Source of the DNA: JAYVIQ01 sp043770215
GTDB taxonomy: Bacteria > Bacteroidota > Bacteroidia > Cytophagales > JAAEPT01
Assembly (NCBI GenBank): GCA_043770215.1
Contig: JAYVIQ010000208.1
Location: 1 to 6,774, forward strand
Length of the DNA stretch: 6,774 nucleotides
Direction: 5' to 3'
The stretch's first letter is position 1, and each line of letters opens with the position of its first letter. The notes under the pieces were generated by a model that was given only the letters and a program-made list of their open reading frames with translations, made no database searches and was not told the DNA's origin. The position numbers and the translations under genes were made by a program. Shown in pieces: positions 1-6,220 of this stretch.

Positions 1-147
1 GCTCATGATTTCGGTCAAAAATGTGGGGCAGGGTCTTATTTAAAATCACTAAGAAGAACCAAAATAGGTGATTTTGATATTGAAAATGCATATCAATTAG
101 AAACTTATGTGGCGCATTTAGAAAATTTAATTGATGCAAATTCATAG
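1..147 (+). CDS. truB: tRNA pseudouridine(55) synthase TruB, C-terminal fragment
   Basis: This is the last 48 codons of a gene that enters from the left edge; the catalytic domain lies outside the window. TruB converts U55 in the T-loop of elongator tRNAs to pseudouridine in the cytoplasm. The visible residues AHDFGQKCGAGSYLKSLRRT, followed by KIGDFDIENA, match the conserved stretch near the end of the TruB catalytic core (family pattern: xDLGxxLGxGAxLxxLRRTxxGxF). The protein stops soon afterwards, with TAG at 145-147, so it has no long C-terminal PUA extension. This fits the shorter TruB forms common in Bacteroidota. Its 3' end overlaps the start of ribF by 14 nt. A truB-ribF pairing is widespread in bacteria and supports both calls. 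Confidence 0.9.
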   Translation, partial: AHDFGQKCGAGSYLKSLRRTKIGDFDIENAYQLETYVAHLENLIDANS

Positions 148-1075
148 AGGGGTTTCTTTAGATCTAAAAATTGAAAATGCTGTTGTAACAAGTGGTATTT
201 TTGATGGTGTACATTTAGGTCATCAATTTTTGTTAAATCAATTGGTTGCATCAGCAAAAAAAATAAATGGTCAATCTGTTGTATTAACCTTTTGGCCTCA
301 TCCAAAATTAGTTATACAGCCGCAAAGCAATATAAAACTCATTACAGATTTAGAAGAGAAATTGCTATTGCTAAAGCAGTTTGGAATAGATCATGTCTGG
401 ATTATTCCTTTCAATAGAGATTTCTCTTTGTTGTCCTCACAAGATTTTATTCAAGAAATTTTGATCAAAAACTTAAAAGCTAAGCGATTAATTATTGGAT
501 ATGACCATAAATTTGGTAAAAATAGGGAGGGAAGTTTTCAATACTTAATTGAAAATAGAAACCGTTATCCTTTTGAAATAGAGGAAATAGCCAAACAAAG
601 TGTAGATGAAATGGCATTTTCTAGTTCACTTATCAGGAAATCTTTAGCTAATGGAGATGTAGAGCGTTGTAAAGAACTAATGGGACATAACTATTCATTG
701 GCAGGAACAGTAATTAAGGGAAAGCAAAACGGAAGAAAAATAGGTTTTCCAACGGCAAACATTAAAGTAAATTTTGATAATAAATTGATTCCTAGTGATG
801 GTAGCTATTTTGTGAAGGTTAGATTTTTAGATAATTCTGTTTTTACAGGAATGTTAAACATAGGAAAGAGACCTACCTTAGAAGCTGGAAGTAGTATTGA
901 GGTGTATATTATTGATTTTGAGAAAGATATATATGGAGAAAATTTGGTTGTGGAATTTTATAAAAAAATAAGAGAAGAAATTCGCTTTCAAAGTATAGAA
1001 CTGTTAAAAGAACAACTTAAATTAGATAAAATAAGTACACTTGCCTATTTTGAACAAAATTTAGGCTCTAATTAA
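134..1075 (+). CDS. ribF: Bifunctional riboflavin kinase / FAD synthetase
   Basis: This 313-residue cytoplasmic enzyme phosphorylates riboflavin to FMN and then adenylylates FMN to FAD; its length is normal for the family. The N-terminal FAD-synthetase (nucleotidyltransferase) domain has GIFDGVHLGH at residues 21-30, the ATP-binding motif usually written GxFDGxHxGH. It also has IIGYDHKFGKNREG (120-133) and the FSSSLIR motif (162-168). The C-terminal flavokinase domain has GRKIGFPTAN (200-209), GMLNIGKRPT (239-248) and SIEVYIIDF (254-262), in which E256 matches the expected catalytic glutamate. I chose ATG at 134 because MQIHRGV fits typical RibF N-termini. A TTG directly before it at 131 is possible but adds only one residue. 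The start lies inside the truB end (14-nt overlap), suggesting translational coupling. All motifs expected of both activities are present. Confidence 0.96.
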   Translation: MQIHRGVSLDLKIENAVVTSGIFDGVHLGHQFLLNQLVASAKKINGQSVVLTFWPHPKLVIQPQSNIKLITDLEEKLLLLKQFGIDHVWIIPFNRDFSLLSSQDFIQEILIKNLKAKRLIIGYDHKFGKNREGSFQYLIENRNRYPFEIEEIAKQSVDEMAFSSSLIRKSLANGDVERCKELMGHNYSLAGTVIKGKQNGRKIGFPTANIKVNFDNKLIPSDGSYFVKVRFLDNSVFTGMLNIGKRPTLEAGSSIEVYIIDFEKDIYGENLVVEFYKKIREEIRFQSIELLKEQLKLDKISTLAYFEQNLGSN

Positions 1076-1100
1076 ACAATAAATTATTACAACACATATC

Positions 1101-1433
1101 ATGAATTCATCAGAAATAAAGTTTAATATAGAATTAAACGAAGAAAAATACATAGATAAAATTAGATGGGAGAGTACAGACAAGCCCTCTGACAGTCCAG
1201 ACTTGACTGATGCAATTGCTATTTCTATTTGGGATCCCGCTCAAAAAAACACTATGCGAATAGATTTGTGGTCTAAAGACATGACTGCTTTTGAAATGAA
1301 GCGTTTTACAGTGGATAGTATTGGTGGTTTAGCAGAATCATTAAGGAGTGCTACAGGAGATCATAAAATGGCAGATTTGATGCAAGAATTGTGTCAAACA
1401 TTGGTAAAGCACGTAGAGAAATCTGAAAACTAA
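1101..1433 (+). CDS. gldC: Gliding motility protein GldC
   Basis: This is a 110-residue soluble protein with no signal peptide or membrane segment, matching the usual GldC size. Recognised by pattern: an N-terminal EIKFNIELNEEKYIDKIRW strand region (5-23), a central IDLWSKDMTAFEMKRF block (54-69) and SATGDHKMADLMQELC (83-98). Family members carry the closely similar blocks (K)IDLWTKDM and ATGDKKMSD. In Flavobacterium johnsoniae, GldC was described as supporting gliding together with GldB, but its biochemical role is unclear and the gene also occurs in non-gliding Bacteroidota. It is therefore not proof of motility here. It starts 25 bp after ribF with no evident Shine-Dalgarno sequence and ends six bases before the next gene, so it probably sits in the same transcript. 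The gldB gene is not in this window. Confidence 0.88.
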   Translation: MNSSEIKFNIELNEEKYIDKIRWESTDKPSDSPDLTDAIAISIWDPAQKNTMRIDLWSKDMTAFEMKRFTVDSIGGLAESLRSATGDHKMADLMQELCQTLVKHVEKSEN

Positions 1434-1439
1434 TTTCCC

Positions 1440-2294
1440 TTGAAAAAAACATTAGTCATTATCAATCCTAAAGCAGGAGAAAAAAGTAAGCAAAATATTT
1501 ATAAACTTATTGCTACAACTCTTGATCCTGATCTATTTGATGTAGAGATAAAATCTACTGAAAATAAAGGACATGCAAAAGAACTAGCTTCAAGTGCTGT
1601 TAAAAATGGCTTTGAGGTAGTGATAGGCGTTGGAGGAGATGGTACTATTAATGAAATTGCAAATGGATTGGTAAATACTAATGTTGTTTTGGGTATTGTT
1701 CCTGTAGGTAGTGGAAATGGATTAGCTAGACATTTAACATTGCCATTGAATCCTAAAGAAGCTTTAAAAAGAATAAACAGATTTAAACTTGATGTTATAG
1801 ATACTGCAATTTTTAACGACAGAGTATTTTTATGTACAGCAGGTTTGGGTTTTGAAGGTGAAGTGAGTAAAAAGTTCGAAAGTTCTAAACGTAGAGGTTT
1901 TGTTGCATATAGTGCGTTGGTATTTAAATCTTTTGGTAAGTTTAAATCGTTTGAAACTTTAGATGGAACTCAAAAAAACTTACTTACTTTTTGTGTTGCA
2001 AACGCCTCTCAGTATGGAAATAACACATATATAGCTCCAAAAGCATCTATTCAAGACGGATTGTTGGATTTGATAGGATTAGAAAAATTTAGAGCTATAA
2101 ATTTACCTCACATAGCTTGGCAGTTATTTAGACAAACCATAGACCAAAACCACATGCATCATCATGCTCAATGTGAAAAGTCTAGCTTAAAATTTAGTAG
2201 GTTGCTTCCTGCACATGTAGATGGAGAGTATATGGGTGAAGTAGATAGCTTTGAAGCTTACGTTGTACCTAAAAGTTTACATGTAATTGTGTGA
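1440..2294 (+). CDS. Diacylglycerol kinase family lipid kinase (YegS/DgkB/BmrU-like), TTG start
   Basis: This 284-residue protein belongs to the DAGK-catalytic superfamily, which phosphorylates the hydroxyl of a lipid such as diacylglycerol, phosphatidylglycerol or a sphingoid base using ATP. The order of motifs fits: KTLVIINPKAG at the N-terminus (3-13), GVGGDGTINE (63-72, the ATP-binding GGDGT signature), PVGSGNGLAR (88-97), AGLGFEGEV (134-142), DGLLDLIGL (206-214) and HVDGE (259-263). The true substrate cannot be read from sequence. GSGNGLA resembles the sphingosine-kinase-type GSGNALA more than the GTANDFA of YegS, which is suggestive because many Bacteroidota make sphingolipids. The start must be TTG at 1440: the in-frame gldC stop lies only three codons upstream, and no ATG occurs in frame until deep inside the protein. 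It is the last gene of the rightward cluster. Confidence 0.88.
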   Translation: MKKTLVIINPKAGEKSKQNIYKLIATTLDPDLFDVEIKSTENKGHAKELASSAVKNGFEVVIGVGGDGTINEIANGLVNTNVVLGIVPVGSGNGLARHLTLPLNPKEALKRINRFKLDVIDTAIFNDRVFLCTAGLGFEGEVSKKFESSKRRGFVAYSALVFKSFGKFKSFETLDGTQKNLLTFCVANASQYGNNTYIAPKASIQDGLLDLIGLEKFRAINLPHIAWQLFRQTIDQNHMHHHAQCEKSSLKFSRLLPAHVDGEYMGEVDSFEAYVVPKSLHVIV

Positions 2295-2355
2295 CATTAC
2301 TATAGAATAATGCTTTTAAGTATTGTATTTAAGGTTTTATTAATCTAATAATTTC

Positions 2356-3126
2356 TTACAAATTTGTTTTTCTGTTAGATACAAACTCATAGTGTAGGGT
2401 ACATCTAAGCAAACTATCGAAACCAACTTTGTTGCCTCTTGAAGAACCAATTATTGACTTTTGTGTAGGATCAATTGCTAAAGCGCGAGTAATTGAAGTT
2501 TTTTTATAATCAATATATTTGTTACTTACATCATCTATATAATCGCTAAAAAGCAATGAATAATCTGCTGAAAAACCAATTCTTTTATTCTGTATAATGT
2601 TAAAATCTACGTAAAAACCTGTTTTTAATCCTGACAAAAATTTGCTGTATGACTTATTTTCAGTTGATAATGGTGCTAAAAAAGTTTTAATTCCATTGAT
2701 AGTAGCAAATGGATTTTGATGCATGACTAAAGGAGCTAAAAGAATAAAAAATTCATTCTTAGCTCTACCATTGTTTTTTGTTTTATCTTTTGTAAAGGCA
2801 TATTCAAGGTTTAAATGTATACCCAAAGTATTATTTTTAAACGATATTCCAGAAGCTGGATCTGAATTGCTTTGCACCCTTTGAAAAGCAAACTCAGGCC
2901 TAAAATAAAATTGTTTGTTAATGTGCACCCTTGAAGATACATTTGCCTGTAACCCTACATTAGAACAAGTTGTGCAAAGGTCTCCGATGTATTTAGTAGC
3001 GCCCAGACCAAAGATGACAGAGGTTTTGTATTTTACTATTTTTGCGTCTGATTGGGCAAAAATGGGCAAAATTTTACATATAATAAGTATATAAAACGCT
3101 TGTTTAAAACAGTACCTTAAATACAT
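2356..3126 (-). CDS. Predicted outer-membrane beta-barrel protein of unknown function
   Basis: From ATG at 3126 this encodes 256 residues. The N-terminus, MYLRYCFKQAFYILIICKIL then PIFAQ, looks like a Sec signal peptide cleaved after residue 25. An alternative ATG at 3156 would add ten residues (MAFFLFRKSK) before it; I prefer the shorter start because it gives a normal-length signal. The mature protein begins with SVIFGLGATKYIGDL (36-50), a Gly/aromatic strand resembling the GxxxYxGDL opening of small Bacteroidota outer-membrane barrels (DUF6089-like or general porin-family proteins). It continues with alternating-hydrophobic segments such as QFYFRPEFAFQRV and GFYVDFNIIQNKRIGFSADYSLLF, and a near-terminal CTLHYEF strand. 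A CTTC pair (C51, C54) follows the first strand and could form a disulfide or sit in a loop. It lies 95 bp downstream of the RND transporter on the same strand, so they may be co-expressed. I do not recognise a specific function. Confidence 0.65.
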   Translation of the reverse strand: MYLRYCFKQAFYILIICKILPIFAQSDAKIVKYKTSVIFGLGATKYIGDLCTTCSNVGLQANVSSRVHINKQFYFRPEFAFQRVQSNSDPASGISFKNNTLGIHLNLEYAFTKDKTKNNGRAKNEFFILLAPLVMHQNPFATINGIKTFLAPLSTENKSYSKFLSGLKTGFYVDFNIIQNKRIGFSADYSLLFSDYIDDVSNKYIDYKKTSITRALAIDPTQKSIIGSSRGNKVGFDSLLRCTLHYEFVSNRKTNL

Positions 3127-3221
3127 TTTACTTTTTCTGAAGAGAAAAAAAGCCATTATGGGTCATTTTATTATTTAATTTTCAAGTACTGGTAACAAAG
3201 TAAACATTTATAATTAATCTG

Positions 3222-5540
3222 TTAGGCTTTAAATTTAGGCAAAAGACTTCGCATTTTATCAATTTCTTTATTACTAACCAAGGAAACCAACAGAACAGGC
3301 ATAAGCAAAAGCTCTGTAAACATAGCAAATATAAGTGTAAGACTTATTAGCAAACCAACATAAAATGTACCTTTGAAATCAGAAAAAACCAAAATCATAA
3401 ATCCTGATATCAATATAAGACTGGTAATAATTATGGCTTTACCTGTGCTTAAATACGTATTTTTAAGAGCATAAAGCAAGCTTTTGCCTTTAGAAAGTTC
3501 TAACTTAAGTTTGCTCATAAAATGAATGGTATCATCTTCTGCTATGCCAAAAGCAATGGTAAAAATAATGCTTGTACTCATTTTGATTCCTATGTCAAAA
3601 TAGCCAATAATTGCAGCAATCATAAGCATTGGAATAATATTTGGTAAAATAGAAATAATGATCATCTTGAAAGATCTAAACAATAATCCCATGATGATTG
3701 CTATGACTACAATTGAAAATGTAAGTCCTTTCATAAGGTTTACAGATAAATTATCGTTTGTAAGATCTATCAAATAGGCAGAACCCGTAAGTCTAGGTTT
3801 TAGTAAATTAGGATTTATATTTTTAGCTATAAAAACGTTAAGTTCATTTTTTATTTCTTGTGATCGGTTACTACCAATATCTGTGGTTATTCCAGTTATT
3901 CTACCCATTTTTTGGTCTTTAGTAGTTAATAATCCCATGTCGGCTATTTTTTTGTATTTTCTAATGAGTTTTTTAGCTTTCAAAAACTCATCTTTCTGTG
4001 GCATTTTGTATTGATTTGCCAATCCATTGTTAAACCCTCTATTTATTACTTTATAAATGGTAGTAGGTGAGCTTATTTGATTTACCAAGCACGTCGTTTG
4101 AATGTATTTTTCTAATTTTTCTATTTCTTTAAGTACTTCATAATCGTTTATAGAATGAGCGTCTTTTCCAAGCTCTAGGGCTATTTCAAAAGGACGTACG
4201 CCTGAGAAAAATTTTTCAAAAAAGACAAAGTCATCTTTAAGTGGGTCACCTTCACTTACCTCGTCTATCAACTGAGCATTTACTCGTATTTTGCTTATGC
4301 CTACAGCGCTTATAACACAAATTGTTACCATTGTAAGTAAGATATATTTTCTTCTTGGTAATATCCATAGCAATAGATTGTGTAACCATGCAGTCCAAAA
4401 CATTTTAGATTCTTTTTCATGACTTATGTTTGGTGTTTTTAACAGTATTAGCATTGCAGGTAAAAAGGTGTATGATAGTACAAAAGCCAGAATTACACCA
4501 ATGCCCGTATAAAAACCAAAATTACCTATTGGCAAAACATTAGAGCCCATGAGAGTAAGGAAACCTAAAGATGTAGTGAAGGCAGTAATGAATGTTGCCA
4601 ATCCTACATCTTTGAGTGTAGATTTTACGGCTGCTATTTTTTCTTTACCAGCTCTAAGTTCTTGTAAATACTTTGTAGTTATGTGTATCACGTCAGACAT
4701 ACCTACAACAAACATTATTGTAGGCATAAGTACAGTCATAATATCCATTTTTTGACCAAAAAGAGCTATAACTCCCATAGACCATATCACTGCAAAAACA
4801 ACTACCACTAAAGGCAATAAAATGCCCCAAAGTGTTCTGAATGCTATAAACAAAAAACAAATAACTAATAGTAAAGAAGCGGAGGTAAATACAATTATCT
4901 CCCATTCCATTTTAGAAATGTAATAATTCTCTGCTTTTATCCTCCCTGCAAGGTGTAAATTATCAAATTTGTACTTTGCAACTATAGCTTCTACTTCTGC
5001 TAACCAAGCGGTTTCTCTTTCTTTTATGGTAAGTTTTTCTGGGTTTGGTGTGCCTACCATATTTTCTTTTTTTACATATATGGCTAATGCTTTACCATTT
5101 TTGGCTACTAAAGTACCAATCATCTCTTGATGAGCAAATATATTTACAGAGTCGTCCTTGAGTCTTTGATAATCATCATGAATTAAATTTATAGGTGTTA
5201 TTGCATAACTGCTACCTATAAATGTTTTGGTATTGGTAATGCTACGAACTGACTCCATGTATTTAACATCTTTGAGGTCAGTGCATAAAGCATCCACTTT
5301 ATTCAAAAAATCTGCTTTAAAGATACCTTCTTTATTTTCAATGCCAATCAAGCAATAATCACTGTCATTTTCAAAGTTTTTACGGAAATCCATATAAAAG
5401 CTTGTTTCTTCATCGTTTGTAGAGAAAAAGCTTTCAAAATCATAATTAAACCGAAGCTTAGTAATTAAAAAAATGAGTGAAAAGGTTATTAATAAAATTA
5501 TTCCAACAACTATTTTGCTATTTTTACGATTTATTTCCAT
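3222..5540 (-). CDS. RND superfamily (MMPL / HAE3-type) inner-membrane transporter
   Basis: This is a 772-residue integral membrane protein with the duplicated RND layout: one membrane segment, a large extracytoplasmic loop, five segments, then the same again. Approximate segments are TM1 9-28, loop 29-213, TM2-TM6 between 214 and 366, TM7 398-417, loop 418-603, and TM8-TM12 between 604 and 753. Matching motifs occur in TM4 (GMSDVIHITT, D283) and TM10 (GIAEDDTIHF, D669/D670), where this superfamily keeps its proton-relay acidic residues. At under 800 residues it is much shorter than AcrB-type pumps (about 1050). It resembles MMPL/HAE3 members, which move hydrophobic substrates such as lipids, hopanoids or sterols; the substrate here is unknown. 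No periplasmic adaptor gene is adjacent. The start (MEINRKNSKI) gives a short basic N-terminus directly before TM1. A candidate -7 element lies about 50 bp upstream. Confidence 0.88.
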   Translation of the reverse strand: MEINRKNSKIVVGIILLITFSLIFLITKLRFNYDFESFFSTNDEETSFYMDFRKNFENDSDYCLIGIENKEGIFKADFLNKVDALCTDLKDVKYMESVRSITNTKTFIGSSYAITPINLIHDDYQRLKDDSVNIFAHQEMIGTLVAKNGKALAIYVKKENMVGTPNPEKLTIKERETAWLAEVEAIVAKYKFDNLHLAGRIKAENYYISKMEWEIIVFTSASLLLVICFLFIAFRTLWGILLPLVVVVFAVIWSMGVIALFGQKMDIMTVLMPTIMFVVGMSDVIHITTKYLQELRAGKEKIAAVKSTLKDVGLATFITAFTTSLGFLTLMGSNVLPIGNFGFYTGIGVILAFVLSYTFLPAMLILLKTPNISHEKESKMFWTAWLHNLLLWILPRRKYILLTMVTICVISAVGISKIRVNAQLIDEVSEGDPLKDDFVFFEKFFSGVRPFEIALELGKDAHSINDYEVLKEIEKLEKYIQTTCLVNQISSPTTIYKVINRGFNNGLANQYKMPQKDEFLKAKKLIRKYKKIADMGLLTTKDQKMGRITGITTDIGSNRSQEIKNELNVFIAKNINPNLLKPRLTGSAYLIDLTNDNLSVNLMKGLTFSIVVIAIIMGLLFRSFKMIIISILPNIIPMLMIAAIIGYFDIGIKMSTSIIFTIAFGIAEDDTIHFMSKLKLELSKGKSLLYALKNTYLSTGKAIIITSLILISGFMILVFSDFKGTFYVGLLISLTLIFAMFTELLLMPVLLVSLVSNKEIDKMRSLLPKFKA

Positions 5541-5589
5541 GATTTAGTCTTATGTCAAAAATATAAACATTCCTTGTTCTAATTTGTTT

Positions 5590-5597
5590 CAAAGTTA
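5590..5597 (-). promoter_or_regulatory. Candidate Bacteroidota -7 promoter element for the RND transporter gene
   Basis: Read on the minus strand the bases are TAACTTTG, an exact match to the Bacteroidota -7 consensus TAnnTTTG. It lies about 50 bp upstream of the transporter ATG, which would give a 5' leader of roughly 40 nt. I see no matching TTG -33 element at the expected distance, and an eight-base degenerate motif in AT-rich DNA can occur by chance, so support is modest. Confidence 0.35.
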
Positions 5598-5633
5598 GTT
5601 GAATATTTAAAAGAGTATAGTTTTTTTAAAGAA

Positions 5634-5803
5634 TTTGTGACTATCCGTAGTTGTATCATTAGTAGAATTGATTTGTGATTTTGGTCGAAATACTATTGGG
5701 TTAGCCTTCATACTCTCGATTTTTTGCTTAAAAAAAACGGGACCCACTTCTATCTTTTTCGCAAAAAAAAATACTTACTTGTATCATTGCAGAGATTTCA
5801 AAG
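5634..5803. repeat. Repeat element, copy 1 (diverged)
   Basis: This copy aligns without gaps to copy 2 at an offset of 310 bp. By hand count, 67 of 90 positions agree between 5631-5720 and 5941-6030, and the similarity continues through the internal T-run and the shared TTTTCGCAAAAAAA block near 5756-5768. Its ends are still recognisably inverted (TGACTATCCG and TTGTATCATT on the left, GTATCATTGCAGAGATT on the right), but they pair poorly. The inner stem bases are also partly lost, so it appears to be an older or decaying copy. The exact edges are approximate. Confidence 0.65.
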
Positions 5804-5936
5804 GTATATGTTTATTCCTAGTCATGGGGTTGGTCTTTAATATTTTTTCCTAAAAAATGATTTGAAAATATGTGGAGTTTTTAATCATTTTTAGTTTTAA
5901 ATTGTTTTTTTGTAAAGTACATTCTAATTAATGCTT

Positions 5937-6127
5937 AAAATCTTTTGTGAATATCCGTTATTGTACCAGTATAGGAATTGATTAGTGATTTTGGACGAAA
6001 CCCTATCGGGTCAGGCTCTACGCTCTCGCTTTTTTTGCTGAAATAGCAAAAAAGAGCTCCGCTTCGATCCTTTTCGCAAAAAAAATTATATGTACTGGTA
6101 TCATTGCGGATATTCACAAGATCTTTT
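5937..6127. repeat. Repeat element, copy 2, with terminal inverted repeats and nested stems
   Basis: The ends form inverted repeats: GTGAATATCCG (5947-5957) pairs perfectly with 6107-6117, and TACCAGTA (5964-5971) with 6093-6100. Further complementary pairs lie inside, in the right order for one extended stem: 5996-6000 with 6072-6076, 6008-6012 with 6066-6070 (one G-U pair), 6022-6026 with 6053-6057, and TTTTTGCT (6032-6039) with 6045-6052 around a five-base loop. Such an element could be a MITE or REP-like palindromic repeat, or a transcribed structured RNA. No transposase or known RNA family can be assigned by eye. Confidence 0.75.
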
Positions 6128-6220
6128 ATTTATAACATGTTGTCATCATTTTACACCCTATGAAATAAAAATTTAAGATGTAAAAGTAAGTTTACCAAAA
6201 AAAACATTTTAAAAAAATAC

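Larger units (their letters stand above)
5541..6220. other. 680-bp non-coding region between lpxB and the transporter gene
   Basis: No credible gene is seen on either strand; the short open frames here lie across the repeats and resemble no protein family I know. The region holds two diverged direct copies of a repeat (about 5634-5803 and 5937-6127), a candidate promoter near 5590, and AT-rich spacers. The spacer between the repeats contains an AT-only 10-bp inverted repeat (5853-5862 against 5883-5892), plus a short poly-T/poly-A hairpin at 5842-5858. I see no clear GC-stemmed terminator after lpxB; its 3' flank at 6180-6220 has only long A/T runs. Confidence 0.7.

Noticed and set aside
105..305. 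66-residue minus-strand open frame across the truB/ribF junction
   Set aside because: It is antisense to two clearly conserved genes and has no family resemblance.
2311..2340. Possible terminator hairpin between the converging gene sets
   Set aside because: A nine-pair stem with one bulge can be drawn at 2313-2334 followed by TTTT, but it is almost all A/T with G-U pairs and a three-base loop, so it is too weak to call.
3190..3215. Possible -7 element for the outer-membrane protein gene
   Set aside because: The minus-strand bases TTACTTTG miss the invariant A of TAnnTTTG and no -33 partner is seen.
4549..4905. Short open frames on both strands inside the RND transporter gene
   Set aside because: The transporter frame is continuous with strong family motifs; these are shadow frames of its coding sequence.
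5799..5806. Second TAnnTTTG match (TACCTTTG on the minus strand)
   Set aside because: It lies at the end of repeat copy 1, far from the transporter start, with no -33 element; likely chance.
5668..5853. 61-residue open frame on the plus strand over repeat copy 1
   Set aside because: It runs out of the repeat into AT-rich spacer, has no counterpart in copy 2, and shows no recognisable protein features.
5935..6117. 60-residue open frame on the minus strand spanning repeat copy 2
   Set aside because: It coincides with the inverted-repeat element, has low-complexity composition, is not preserved as a frame in copy 1, and resembles no known domain.
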